From NCBI GenBank assembly GCA_017306865.1, contig JAFKHH010000016.1, forward strand, positions 248,001 to 312,000: 64,000 nt of DNA, in the 5' to 3' direction. The translations under genes were made by a program, and so were the position numbers. Source of the stretch: Filimonas sp. GTDB taxonomy: Bacteria > Bacteroidota > Bacteroidia > Chitinophagales > Chitinophagaceae. Of this stretch, positions 38,910-48,075 are shown in pieces (the stretch's first letter is position 1; every line of letters starts with the position of its first letter). The notes under the pieces are model-generated. The model did no database searches. It saw only the letters and a program-made list of their open reading frames with translations, and was not told the origin of the DNA.

Positions 38910-39842
38910 ATGCAAGCAACTACTACACCGGTTTTCTCTACTATAGAAACAGAGGAACCAATAAACGCGAAGGATACACTTACTCGCAAACGGGTGAAGG
39001 TATTGGACATTGAAATGAGTTTTATAGATGAGGGGCACGGCGATCCTGTTGTGTTCCTGCACGGCAACCCGACTTCATCTTACCTGTGGCGCAATATTAT
39101 TCCTTACTTATCTAAATACCGCAGATGTTTAGCGCCTGACCTGGCGGGTATGGGACAGTCTGATAAGCTGCCAGGTAACCAATATACTTTCTTAACGCAC
39201 AGCGCGTACCTGGATGCATGGTTTGAAGCTGCAGGAGTGGATAAGCCTGCCGTATTGGTTTTACATGATTGGGGTTCTGCATTGGGTTTTTACTGGGCGC
39301 ACAGGCATCCGGAAAGAGTGAAGGGTATTGCTTATATGGAAGCAATTGTGCAACCAAGATTGTGGAGCGATTTTCCGGCTGGCCGGGATGCAATTTTTCG
39401 TGCGTTGCGCTCTGAAAAAGGCGAAGCAATGATCTTTGAAGACAACTTTTTTATTGAAACCGTGTTGCCGAAGAGCATTATGCGTAAGCTAGCCGATGAG
39501 GAAATGGATGCTTATCGCCAACCGTTTCAAAATAAAGAGGATCGTTTACCTACGCTGGTTTTTCCCAGGGAAATACCAATAGAGGGTGAGCCTTTGCATA
39601 TTACACAGATCGTAAATGAATATGGCGCATGGCTAAGTAAGGCTACTTTCCCTAAACTATTGATCGCTGCGGAACCTGGTGCATTATTAATCGGCAGTGC
39701 GTTAGAATTTTGCAGACGCTGGCCTAACCAGCGGGAGATAACAGTAAAAGGAATTCACTATATACAGGAAGATTCTCCTGCGGAAATTGGTATTGCGGTA
39801 CGGGAATTTGTATTGAATGATTGTGTCGAACGACAGCATTAA
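38910..39842 (+). CDS. Haloalkane dehalogenase (HLD-II type)
   Basis: This 310-residue alpha/beta hydrolase cleaves carbon-halogen bonds to give alcohol, halide and proton. Key residues are present: halide-stabilising Asn53 in HGNPTS and Trp121 in HDWGSA, nucleophile Asp120, catalytic Glu144 in YMEAIV and His283 in GIHYIQED. The Glu position after beta-6 marks the HLD-II subfamily (DhaA/LinB). The lid runs from about residue 150 to 225. It begins a plus-strand series with a DoxX protein, an AhpD-like protein, a PEP-mutase family enzyme and an MFS exporter. The natural substrate is unknown. Confidence 0.92.
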   Translation: MQATTTPVFSTIETEEPINAKDTLTRKRVKVLDIEMSFIDEGHGDPVVFLHGNPTSSYLWRNIIPYLSKYRRCLAPDLAGMGQSDKLPGNQYTFLTHSAYLDAWFEAAGVDKPAVLVLHDWGSALGFYWAHRHPERVKGIAYMEAIVQPRLWSDFPAGRDAIFRALRSEKGEAMIFEDNFFIETVLPKSIMRKLADEEMDAYRQPFQNKEDRLPTLVFPREIPIEGEPLHITQIVNEYGAWLSKATFPKLLIAAEPGALLIGSALEFCRRWPNQREITVKGIHYIQEDSPAEIGIAVREFVLNDCVERQH

Positions 39843-39905
39843 TTTCACGATGTTTGAAGGCTGCTAAATTTTGCAGATGCAGTGTGCTTAGCTACAATGT
39901 TAATT

Positions 39906-39940
39906 TTGTCTTGATACAAAAAGAAACAAAAAAATCAAGG
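39906..39940 (+). repeat. TTTGTCTTGATACAAAAAG repeat, copy 1
   Basis: The 35-bp element reads TTTGTCTTGATACAAAAAG, then AAACAAAAAAATCAAG. A near-identical 36-bp copy is at 40569-40604. CTTGA and TCAAG at the ends are inverted. Confidence 0.7.
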
Positions 39941-40042
39941 TCAATCCGACCGCTCCGTACGTTTGGTTTTGTTCACGCACCTTCTGTGGAACAGATAACA
40001 TCATCTATTATCAATTCTATTTTAAAAAATATAATTATCATT

Positions 40043-40489
40043 ATGAAATCAAATTTTGCGCAACTATACTTCCGGGTGGCGATTGGTGTTGCATTTTTTA
40101 TACTTGGCCTGGACCGCCTGGGCGCCTGGGGGCCTTATGGAAGTAAAAATGTAGACTGGGGAGACTGGCAACACTTTTATACATATGCACGGTCACTTAT
40201 GTTTTTTCTTCCCGATAGCCTGGCTTTTGCGGGTGCAGTAATTGCAACGGGATGTGAGATTCTATTTGGCATATTGCTGGTCGTTGGCTTGTTTACGCGC
40301 GTGGCTGCTATTGGGAGCGCCATACTTACGTTCTCATTTGCTGTTTGTATGGCTTTGGCTAATGGCATTATGTCTCCTATCAATTATTCTGTATTTGCAG
40401 TAAGTGCGGGCTTTTGCCTGCTGGCTAGTGTTTCAAATTACAAGTGGAGTATTGATGAATGGCTGGCATCCCGGAAGCCAAAAAAATAA
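40043..40489 (+). CDS. DoxX family membrane protein
   Basis: From ATG 40043 the protein is 148 residues with four transmembrane helices. The first segment (YFRVAIGVAFFILGLDRLGA) and the GCEILFGILLVVGLFTRVAA helix match the DoxX/SURF4-like family. In other bacteria DoxX proteins associate with redox or thiosulfate-handling complexes. A longer frame starting at 39821 is rejected because it overlaps the dehalogenase end and includes the 35-bp repeat. It stands alone between two copies of the repeat. Confidence 0.85.
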   Translation: MKSNFAQLYFRVAIGVAFFILGLDRLGAWGPYGSKNVDWGDWQHFYTYARSLMFFLPDSLAFAGAVIATGCEILFGILLVVGLFTRVAAIGSAILTFSFAVCMALANGIMSPINYSVFAVSAGFCLLASVSNYKWSIDEWLASRKPKK

Positions 40490-40568
40490 TTGTTGCCAGC
40501 GGAAAGTCTTATGTCGATTTTACCTTTTTATATAGTGAGCTTTCGCTGGTCTACCGACGGTGTTCCTT

Positions 40569-40604
40569 TTTGTCTTGATACAAAAAGTAACCAAAAAAAT
40601 CAAG
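40569..40604 (+). repeat. TTTGTCTTGATACAAAAAG repeat, copy 2
   Basis: The 36-bp copy of the element at 39906-39940, with one added base, in the same orientation. After it come about 200 bp without a gene, including an approximate CCGCCGAAATCCATTGAACT / GCAATGGATTTTTCCGGCG inverted pair (40638-40719). Confidence 0.65.
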
Positions 40605-40821
40605 GCTCCAGAAAAGCAGGCTAAAAATTGTCACGCCCGCCGAAATCCATTGAACTCGCCGCTGACAGTTCTAGTAAGTAAGTTGTGTATGGCCCAAACA
40701 GCAATGGATTTTTCCGGCGTTCATCCCAATTTTCTTAACGCAGCTTTTCTGAGGCCAGGCGCCTCTCTACAAAAAACTAGTCGACTTACTATATCAGAGA
40801 ACAATGGTTAAAAATAAACAG

Positions 40822-41274
40822 ATGAAAAAAAGAATCGGGATACCGGAGATTCAGCCGGAAGCATACAGGGCGTTAAAGGGCTTGGAGAATTATACAGCAC
40901 AAACAAGTATCGATCCGTTACATAAGGAGCTGATTAAGATTCGTGCTTCGCAAATAAATGGCTGTTCGTTTTGCCTGAATATGCATGTAAAGGATGCACG
41001 CAAGAAAGGAATGCCAGAAGAAAAAGCATTCCTGGTCAGCGCCTGGCGTGAGGCAGAGAATGCCTTTACAGAAGAGGAGTTGCTCTTGCTACAATTAACA
41101 GAGGAGGTAACGCTGTTACACAAACAGGGGCTTACAGATACAACTTATGATAAAGCGATTGCACTGTTTGGCGAAATAAAGACAGCCGAGATCATTATGT
41201 GTGTGATTACTATTAATAGTTGGAACCGGATGGCTGTAGCAACAAGATTGCTACCTGTATTGGAAAACAAATAA
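40822..41274 (+). CDS. AhpD-like carboxymuconolactone decarboxylase family protein
   Basis: This 150-residue all-helical protein has the AhpD redox motif Cys48-x-x-Cys51 with His55 (NGCSFCLNMHVKDARK). These proteins act as peroxidase or disulfide reductants. Further family marks are LIKIRASQINGC and the C-terminal AEIIMCVITINSWNRMAVA. An ATG at 40804 would add six residues and cannot be excluded. It precedes the PEP-mutase family gene by 65 bp. Confidence 0.9.
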   Translation: MKKRIGIPEIQPEAYRALKGLENYTAQTSIDPLHKELIKIRASQINGCSFCLNMHVKDARKKGMPEEKAFLVSAWREAENAFTEEELLLLQLTEEVTLLHKQGLTDTTYDKAIALFGEIKTAEIIMCVITINSWNRMAVATRLLPVLENK

Positions 41275-41339
41275 GCTTTACATTTTAATGACGACAGGTG
41301 CGTATATACCATTTACCTTTACACGCTTAAATAACTACT

Positions 41340-42098
41340 ATGACTAACTACGAGGTTTTTAAAGGCTTACACTACGAGGAGGAGCCGTTGCTATTGGGAA
41401 ATGCATGGGATGTGCAAAGTGCGGCACTCTCTGTGCAAACCGGCTATAAAGCTGTTGCAACATCCAGTTCTGCCATTGCAAATATTCTTGGCAGTGAGGA
41501 TGGCGAAAATATTTCTTTCAGTGAGTTACTGTTTATTGTTGAACGTATCGCAAAGAATATTCAACTGCCATTGACAGTGGATATAGAATCCGGGTACAGT
41601 GAGAACGTTTCGCAGGTTATTGCAAACATAGAGGCGTTATGTGATATTGGTGTTGCGGGTATAAACCTGGAAGATGCGGTGAAGAAGCAACTTATTCCAG
41701 CAACTGCATTCATGGCTAAACTAGCAGCAATAAAAGAAGGCCTTGCCAAAAAGGGAAAACAAATTTTTATCAATGCCCGTACAGATGCTTTTTTATTAAA
41801 GCAACCCAATGCTTTAGATGAAACACTGGCGCGAATAAAATTGTATGAAAGCTTTGCTGACAGCATTTTTGTTCCGTTTGCTACCGAGGATAGCGATATT
41901 AAAACTATTACTGCTGCCACAAAACTGCCGGTGAATATACTGGCTGTTGCGTCACTTACGTCTATTGATAAATTAAAAGAGCTGGGTGTAAAAAGAATCA
42001 GTATGGGTGGAGGTTTGTTCCGCTCTGCTTACAAACATGCCGGTTCCTTACTTGAGCAAATAAAATCACAACGCACACTACAACCTCTTTTTGCATAA
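41340..42098 (+). CDS. Isocitrate lyase/PEP mutase superfamily enzyme
   Basis: This 252-residue TIM-barrel protein of the isocitrate lyase/phosphoenolpyruvate mutase superfamily cleaves or isomerises C-C or C-P bonds of 2-oxo acids. Visible parts are LLLGNAWDVQSAALSVQTGY, VDIESGYSE (metal-binding Asp/Glu), GINLED and NARTDAFLL. The catalytic Cys signature of isocitrate lyase (KKCGH) is absent, placing it with the short phosphonomutase/oxaloacetate-decarboxylase-like members. It overlaps functionally with its neighbour: the MFS gene starts 5 bp after the stop. Confidence 0.88.
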   Translation: MTNYEVFKGLHYEEEPLLLGNAWDVQSAALSVQTGYKAVATSSSAIANILGSEDGENISFSELLFIVERIAKNIQLPLTVDIESGYSENVSQVIANIEALCDIGVAGINLEDAVKKQLIPATAFMAKLAAIKEGLAKKGKQIFINARTDAFLLKQPNALDETLARIKLYESFADSIFVPFATEDSDIKTITAATKLPVNILAVASLTSIDKLKELGVKRISMGGGLFRSAYKHAGSLLEQIKSQRTLQPLFA

Positions 42099-42103
42099 CT
42101 GCT

Positions 42104-43333
42104 ATGTTTAAGAAAGTCGCCAATACCTATCGAGATTCATTTACCGGGCTTAGCAGGGAAACCTGGTTACTGAGTGTTGTAATGCTCATTAACAGGGCCA
42201 GCACTATGGCCGTTCCTTTCATGAGCATGTACATTACGCAGAGTATGCACAGAAGCCTTACAGATGCAGGCCTGATCATTACTTTGTTTGGCGTTGGTTC
42301 TGTGCTTGGCTCTGCATCGGGTGGTTATTTTATTGACAAACTGGGTTTTCGCCCTGTGCAGATATTTACCTCACTGGTAGGTGGCGTGTTGTTTATGGTC
42401 TTTGGGCACATCAATCATTTTCCTACGTTGTGTGTTATGACAGTTGTACTGAGTTTTGTTGCGGAAGCATTTCGCCCTGCGAACTTTACTGCCATTGCAA
42501 CATATTCAACACCGGAGAAGCTTACGCGCTCTTATTCGCTAAACAGGCTTGCAACGAATATAGGTTGGGGGCTGGGCATTTCATTTGCCGGTGTGCTGGC
42601 TGCGATCAATTATCATTTGTTGTTTTGGGTTGAGGGTGGTACTTATATACTGGTGAGCGTATTGATTACGCTGTTATTGCCGAAGGCGAAACAAATAGCA
42701 AAGCCGGCACACAACCTATCAGCGCCTGTACCATCATCCTCGCCGTGGCGCGATCCTTTCCTGCTCCGGTTTATTGTATGTGTGATTGTGTACACTACCT
42801 GTTGTATGCTGATGTTCCGCCTCGTTCCCGTGTACTGGAAGGAGGTTTTGAAAATACCTGAGTGGATGATTGGTATATTTCTTGGCCTGAATGGAATTAT
42901 CATTGCGTTGTTTGAAATGGTACTGGTAAGACGTTGGGAAAACAAACGGCCCAATATGCATTATATTATTCTTGGTGCATTGGCAACAGCATGCGGCTAT
43001 TTACTTCTGATCACGCCGGGCATATCGCCTTTGCTAATAGCAACAGGGACAGTTATCCTGATCACTGTTGGTGAGATGCTGGCTTTTCCTTTTATCAATA
43101 CAGTAATTATGAGCCGTGCAAGCGAACACAATCGCGGTCAGTATGCGGCATCTTATGCCCTGTCCTGGTCTGTAGCGCAAATAGGCGGGTCGGGCGGCGG
43201 TGCATTGATTGCGCAGCATTGGGGATTTAAAACTTTATGGCTGGTGCTGGTAGTCTTGTGTATTGGTTGTGCAATTGTGTTTAAAAGTATGGCGCACAGG
43301 GACAGGAGAACTGAGGTGCTGGTAGAAGCGTAA
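42104..43333 (+). CDS. MFS exporter (DHA-type)
   Basis: This 409-residue major facilitator protein has about twelve helices. GYFIDKLGFRPVQIF is the loop 2-3 signature, and NRLATNIGWGLGISFAGVLA resembles antiporter motif C of drug exporters. LVRRWENKRPNMHYI is the matching cytoplasmic loop of the second half. It is 5 bp behind the PEP-mutase family gene, so the two are one transcript. Substrate unknown. Confidence 0.9.
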   Translation: MFKKVANTYRDSFTGLSRETWLLSVVMLINRASTMAVPFMSMYITQSMHRSLTDAGLIITLFGVGSVLGSASGGYFIDKLGFRPVQIFTSLVGGVLFMVFGHINHFPTLCVMTVVLSFVAEAFRPANFTAIATYSTPEKLTRSYSLNRLATNIGWGLGISFAGVLAAINYHLLFWVEGGTYILVSVLITLLLPKAKQIAKPAHNLSAPVPSSSPWRDPFLLRFIVCVIVYTTCCMLMFRLVPVYWKEVLKIPEWMIGIFLGLNGIIIALFEMVLVRRWENKRPNMHYIILGALATACGYLLLITPGISPLLIATGTVILITVGEMLAFPFINTVIMSRASEHNRGQYAASYALSWSVAQIGGSGGGALIAQHWGFKTLWLVLVVLCIGCAIVFKSMAHRDRRTEVLVEA

Positions 43334-43636
43334 GGGGATTGAGATTGGACAACCGTTTAATGGCTATATGGTTTAATTGTTGAAGTATGCTGAGGCAACA
43401 GGATTTTTGCAACTTCCGTGTTTTCCGCGATGACTTCATTCTCGATTCTTCTTACCTGAATGACACAGTCGGGCAGGCAGAAATATCTAATAAGGAATTG
43501 CTTAGAGAGGATTTTTTTCACCACACAGGCAAGTCGCTGCGCGACTAAAATAAAATTGCCACAGAGGCACAGAAACACGGGGGTATTTTTAACTCATAAA
43601 TTGCTCTCCTTGACTTATCTAAAATTTCAAATTTCT
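43334..43636. other. 303-bp convergent spacer
   Basis: No gene is supported. It contains a short CCACAGAGGCACAGAAACAC word array (43559-43578) and an A/T-rich tail before the TfoX-like stop. Frames seen here look like chance. Confidence 0.45.
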
Positions 43637-43987
43637 TTATTTTTTCTTTTTTGTTTTGCTGGACTTGGCTTTTGCATTGAAGTCGAGACAGAGTTTGATC
43701 CAGTAGTCGAAATCTTTTTTTGTTTTTATCGCGTCAGGCGCTACATACACGTATCCTACAATCGGTTTATTGTTGCGATACATGCCACGAACGCCATCGC
43801 GTTCCATTAGTGGTTCCCATATTGTAGGGTCTATGCGGCACATCATTTCATCTCCACTAACGCATACACACATTTTATCATTAACCATGAAGCATAGTCC
43901 ACGGAACATTTGTTTCTCCTGAATATCAGTTACTGATTTCACGAGCGCTTCGCGTATGCGGTCGGCAAGTTTTTCATTGTAAGGCAT
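43637..43987 (-). CDS. TfoX N-terminal domain-like protein
   Basis: From ATG 43987 the protein is 116 residues: MPYNEKLADRIREAL, then MFRGLCFMVNDKMCVCVSGD and a helix-containing end (IKTKKDFDYWIKLCLDFNAK) with a Lys-rich tail. This is the TfoX/Sxy N-terminal domain alone, as often found in Bacteroidota, where it has no proven competence role. The longer frame to 44104 starts in CGCAAAG/GAGAAACGC repeat words and is rejected. Confidence 0.85.
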   Translation of the reverse strand: MPYNEKLADRIREALVKSVTDIQEKQMFRGLCFMVNDKMCVCVSGDEMMCRIDPTIWEPLMERDGVRGMYRNNKPIVGYVYVAPDAIKTKKDFDYWIKLCLDFNAKAKSSKTKKKK

Positions 43988-44040
43988 AGGTAAAGTTAAG
44001 AATATCGGGCAAGGAACAAGGGATATCGAATGTAGAATTA

Positions 44041-44112
44041 GATTGTCACAGAGACAAGAAGAGAGGGATATCGCAAAGGACACGGAGAAACGCAGAGGTC
44101 GCAAAGTCTTTT
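44041..44112. repeat. CACAGAG/CGCAAAG word array
   Basis: TTGTCACAGAGACAAG (44043-44058), ATATCGCAAAGGACACGG (44069-44086) and AACGCAGAGGTCGCAAAG (44091-44108) form a chain between the TfoX-like gene and the terminator of the next gene. Confidence 0.55.
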
Positions 44113-44168
44113 ACTGGAAATATTATAAAAAGCCTTTTCCTATTATACAAAGGGCTTACATATAAAAA

Positions 44169-44199
44169 GACCTATAAGGTTTTTGAAACCTTATAGGTC
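44169..44199 (-). terminator. Terminator of the metallophosphoesterase gene
   Basis: GACCTATAAGGTTT and AACCTTATAGGTC form a 13-bp stem around a short loop, followed on the minus strand by TTTTTATA. Confidence 0.85.
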
Positions 44200-44225
44200 C
44201 GTAATAATTCTTCTCACAACTCACA

Positions 44226-45464
44226 TTACTTCTTCCTTAACTCTATTACGGTAATCTCTGGCCAGATGCCTACACGGCCTGAAAAGCCAAGGAAGCCAAA
44301 GCCCCGGTTTACATATAAGTGCCTGTTGTTTTCTGTAGCAAGCCCTGCCCAGTTTTTATACCGGTATTGCACAGGGCTCCATTTGAATAATGGTGTTTCA
44401 ATTCCCATTTGCATACCATGTGTATGACCAGACAAAGTGAGGTGGATATGTGTGGGATGATCTTTTACTTGTGCATCCCAATGCGATGGGTCGTGCGATA
44501 GCAATACTTTAAAGTCTTTATCATCTACACCATTCAATGCCTTATTGAGATCGCCTTGCATTACAAAGCCTTTACCCCAGTTTTCCACACCTACCAGTTT
44601 TATAGTAGCTCCGCCTTTCTCCAATGTAATGTTTTCATTGAGTAATAAACGGAAGCCCATGCTTGCATGGTGTGCTTTCAATTTATGCAAATTCTCTGCT
44701 TTTGCTTCGGCAGAAGGCCATTGAATATAATCACCATAGTCATGATTGCCGAGGATAGAAAACTGTCCGTGTTTTGCTTTAATTTTTTTAAAGGTATCTA
44801 TCCACGGCTCTATTTCTTCTGCGTGGTTATTTACGAGATCACCCGTAAAGACAAACACATCAGCATCCTGTTTATTGATAAGCTCTATCCCTTTTGCTAC
44901 GGCTTCTGCATTATCGAAACTGCCGGAATGCACATCGGAAATCTGGGCTATGGTAAAACCGTCAAATGCTTCGGGCAGGTCATCAAAGTACAATACTTGT
45001 TTATGTACTTTATACCTGTATTTTCCTTTAGTGGTTCCGTACACAAAAGATGCAAATGGCACCAGCGCAATAAGTAAACCAGCCTGGCTTACGACTGCCT
45101 GTCTTTCGGGTAACACGTGACCAGTAGTACCATTAAACAAATGTGCTACAGCTACTACACCGCGGTAAATATCTTCACCAAACAATACGATGAGTAATGT
45201 AGCCTTGGTAACAAGTAAGGTTATAAATATGTTGAATGTTGCTTTGAAGTAGGCGGGAATGTTTTTACTCCCCCGCATGTTTAGCATACCGTACACAAAG
45301 AATAATAAAATACCGGCAGAAACAGACCAATATGCTGCGTGTGCAAATGTTGCAAGCGCGCTGTTTGTTTTCGTAGCTGTTTCTATTGCCTGGAATGCAT
45401 ACACATCGATCCCTAATACAAGAAGAATAATCAACACAAAAATCATCAAGCGTCCACTCTTCAT
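44226..45464 (-). CDS. Membrane-bound metallophosphoesterase
   Basis: This 412-residue protein has four N-terminal membrane helices (within residues 1-145), then a calcineurin-like phosphoesterase domain. Metal ligands are visible in QISDVHSG, FTGDLVNN, LGNHDYG, LLSHDPS and LSGHTHGMQ. It resembles YaeI/YkuE-type enzymes, some of which act on lipid-linked phosphates such as UDP-diacylglucosamine. The membrane anchor fits a lipid substrate, but the reaction is not fixed by sequence. Confidence 0.9.
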   Translation of the reverse strand: MKSGRLMIFVLIILLVLGIDVYAFQAIETATKTNSALATFAHAAYWSVSAGILLFFVYGMLNMRGSKNIPAYFKATFNIFITLLVTKATLLIVLFGEDIYRGVVAVAHLFNGTTGHVLPERQAVVSQAGLLIALVPFASFVYGTTKGKYRYKVHKQVLYFDDLPEAFDGFTIAQISDVHSGSFDNAEAVAKGIELINKQDADVFVFTGDLVNNHAEEIEPWIDTFKKIKAKHGQFSILGNHDYGDYIQWPSAEAKAENLHKLKAHHASMGFRLLLNENITLEKGGATIKLVGVENWGKGFVMQGDLNKALNGVDDKDFKVLLSHDPSHWDAQVKDHPTHIHLTLSGHTHGMQMGIETPLFKWSPVQYRYKNWAGLATENNRHLYVNRGFGFLGFSGRVGIWPEITVIELRKK

Positions 45465-45696
45465 GAGAGAATAATTTTTTGAGACTGCAAGTTACATTGG
45501 CAATTGTCGCCATTGTGTCACAAGAGACTGAAAATGAATTAAAAGATGCTAAAAAAAGAGGGCAACACTTGCGATTCGCTGATTTACAAATGGATGCAAG
45601 TGTTCTAATGAAATACTAAAATTGGTTGCAGGTTGCCGGCAATGCGATTCCTGACTTTATTCGGACAATACTTGTAACTGGCACGGCAGCTAGCCT

Positions 45697-47835
45697 CTAT
45701 TTCATAATGGTAACATTGCCTGATATGGCTTCGAAGTCAGCATCAGGTTTTATAACATAATAGTAGGTGGCAAATTGCAGCATCTTGCCATTGAATGTTC
45801 CATTCCATGGATCGGCATAACCGCGTGAATGAAATACATTTTGCCCATAGCGGTTGTACACATCAACCGTACATTTTGGATAGCGTTGATTGAGCAATGG
45901 AATGATCCATGTTTCATTAATGCCATCTCCGTTTGGAGAAAATGCATTTGGCGGACTAATAACGGGCTCTTTAACAACAATTTTTACTGATTTACTGATG
46001 GAACAATTAAATCTATTCGTGGCTTTGATGTAGAAGCGGCCACTTGTATCAATGGATGTAGGTGTGGCTACTGATTTTGTCAGCGCATCATTTGTCCAAT
46101 AGGTATAATTCAGATTAGCAGATGAATGTGGTAATGTAGTCAGATCCATTACCGCAGGATAAAAGATGGGTGCAGGATCCGTAAGTGTAAAATCCGGGTT
46201 AGGATATACGGTTACGTTCACAGGACGTACGATAGCGCAATCGTACAAGTCGGTTGCTTTAATGTAATAAACGCCACTTTGTGTAACAGCATCTACAGGA
46301 GATAATGCTGCCGTTGCTTCGGGGTTTGTCCAATAAGTAAGTGCGTAGCCGGAAGTATTATTATTCCTTGCAGACCTCTCCAGGTTTACCTGTGCGCAGG
46401 CTATTGCATCGGTAAAAGAAATATCAAATTGTTTATCGATTACTATGCTTACAGGCTGCACTATACCACAACCGCCTGCTGTTAGTGCTTTAATAAAATA
46501 AATGCCGGTTTTGCTTATAGATGCAGGATCTGGTATAGCACTGGTTGCTGCCAGGTCTGTCCAATAGGAATAAGTAAGCCCTGCATCGCTACCTGCTATA
46601 ATGCTGCTTTGTGTAATATCGCCAATGGCAGGGTAGCATGCAGCAGGGGGATCTTTAATTAATAAATTGGGAGTTGGTGCAATGTTTATCCTGATCTGTT
46701 TAACCTCGTTGCATCCCGCTTTATTTGTTGCCTTTACAAAATACATCCCGCTTTCCGATACTTTTTGCGGATAAGAGAGATAATTATTTTCATTCTGGTC
46801 TGTGAAGTATTCAAACTCAAGATTAGATGAACTGCCTGCTGTAATAACGGGTGCTGTGAGGTTTACACCTTTGTCTCCACAACTATCTACAGAGCTAAGT
46901 AGATTAAATTTAAATGGCTCTGAAGAATAGGCAACTTTTGTTTTAAGTGTATCGAGACATCCCTGGTTTGGATATGGTGTAATTATCAGGTTGTAGAGTG
47001 TGCCTACAGCAGGAATAGTTGGAAAGGTCAAAACGTTGCTGGTGCCTAAGAGCTGGCTATAGTCTTCATTATACCATTCATAACCGCTAAATCCGTAAGG
47101 CGCCGTTAAGCGTAGCCCGGTAGCGTTGTCGCAAAATGTATTGCCTGTTATAGGAGAGGTACAGTTTTGCATTACGTCAATATAGGCATAGCCAAAGTGC
47201 CCGCGCCTGGCGCAGTCATTGGTTGTAAACTCCAGGCGTACAGTTTTGCCAGCATAGCCTGTTAGCTTAATGGTAATGGGTGACCATGTTTTATAATACA
47301 CTTCCGGCTTACGTGTCGATAACTGGAACCCTGGCAAGCTACCGCTGGCAACAAATTCGAAAGAGGCGCAATCTATGTATTGGTTGTCGGTAACATTAAA
47401 TACTTTGGCTGTAAACCTCGGTTGTTCGGCTGCGGTATGACTCGGATTTTCGAGCACTACTGCATAGTTGTAAATAATGCTGTAGTCGCCCATGCTGGCA
47501 GGAATAGTAAAGGTATAGCTCATCCGCTCTGCCTGTGCGTCTGTTTGCTCGTTACCCAATTTTACAGAATAGATGCTGCCGTTGGGGCTATAAACAGAGA
47601 AGCCTCCATAATAGTCTTTTGCATTGTCCCCGGTATTTCTTAGCAATGTGTGCCTGCCGGGTATAGGAGGCGTAGGGCTTACCGTAATATTACCCCCGGC
47701 GTCTACAGAACCTGCATAGCAGTCCCACCCTGCAAGGCTGCCATCCTCAAAGCCAATATTGCCCGGACACTGGGCCAGGCTTTGCTGTACGGCAAACAAC
47801 AAAATGATACAGAGGGATGCGCGAAGCAATTTCAT
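45697..47835 (-). CDS. Secreted gliding-motility (CHU_C) C-terminal domain protein
   Basis: This 712-residue protein has a Sec signal (MKLLRASLCIILLFAVQQSLAQ). It ends in a CHU_C domain (FSPNGDGINETWII, VDVYNRYGQNVFHS, DPWNGTFNGKML), the sorting tail of type IX secretion. The N-terminal 220 residues contain a lectin-like region starting at GNIGFEDGSLAGWDCY. The middle has repeated Ig-like units, each with a YWT...A...SGVYYIKA pattern (about four copies, every 80-90 residues). It should be a cell-surface adhesin-like protein. Confidence 0.9.
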   Translation of the reverse strand: MKLLRASLCIILLFAVQQSLAQCPGNIGFEDGSLAGWDCYAGSVDAGGNITVSPTPPIPGRHTLLRNTGDNAKDYYGGFSVYSPNGSIYSVKLGNEQTDAQAERMSYTFTIPASMGDYSIIYNYAVVLENPSHTAAEQPRFTAKVFNVTDNQYIDCASFEFVASGSLPGFQLSTRKPEVYYKTWSPITIKLTGYAGKTVRLEFTTNDCARRGHFGYAYIDVMQNCTSPITGNTFCDNATGLRLTAPYGFSGYEWYNEDYSQLLGTSNVLTFPTIPAVGTLYNLIITPYPNQGCLDTLKTKVAYSSEPFKFNLLSSVDSCGDKGVNLTAPVITAGSSSNLEFEYFTDQNENNYLSYPQKVSESGMYFVKATNKAGCNEVKQIRINIAPTPNLLIKDPPAACYPAIGDITQSSIIAGSDAGLTYSYWTDLAATSAIPDPASISKTGIYFIKALTAGGCGIVQPVSIVIDKQFDISFTDAIACAQVNLERSARNNNTSGYALTYWTNPEATAALSPVDAVTQSGVYYIKATDLYDCAIVRPVNVTVYPNPDFTLTDPAPIFYPAVMDLTTLPHSSANLNYTYWTNDALTKSVATPTSIDTSGRFYIKATNRFNCSISKSVKIVVKEPVISPPNAFSPNGDGINETWIIPLLNQRYPKCTVDVYNRYGQNVFHSRGYADPWNGTFNGKMLQFATYYYVIKPDADFEAISGNVTIMK

Positions 47836-48075
47836 AAAAGTTTATCTTGCTAAAACTTCCTTGGTACGGGAATGTCTCCAGGGGTTTATTGCTGTTTAAG
47901 TTCCAGGTCTAAAATTTTATCAGCTAAGGGTATCAACGAAACTTAAACGGCTTTTAAATTTAAAACATATTCCCGTATGGCTTATTTTTAATAACACATT
48001 TCTATTACAAAACGTAAAGACGGTTTGTTCGGCGTATTTTTTAAAAAGTCGCCGTAATTACGCAGAATTCGGACT
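47836..48075. promoter_or_regulatory. Divergent promoter region, CHU_C gene and LacI regulator
   Basis: This 240-bp gap lies between divergent genes. It contains an AT-rich section ACTTAAACGGCTTTTAAATT (47940-47959) and AAAACGTAAAGACGGTTTGT (48007-48026). Either could hold an operator, but none is a clear palindrome. No gene is present. Confidence 0.35.

Noticed and set aside
39821-40042. 74-codon N-terminal extension of the DoxX gene
   Set aside because: It overlaps the dehalogenase end and translates the 35-bp dispersed repeat. The ATG at 40043 begins a normal DoxX.
43988-44104. N-terminal extension of the TfoX-like gene
   Set aside because: It translates CACAGAG/CGCAAAG repeat words. The family start is MPYNEKL at 43987.
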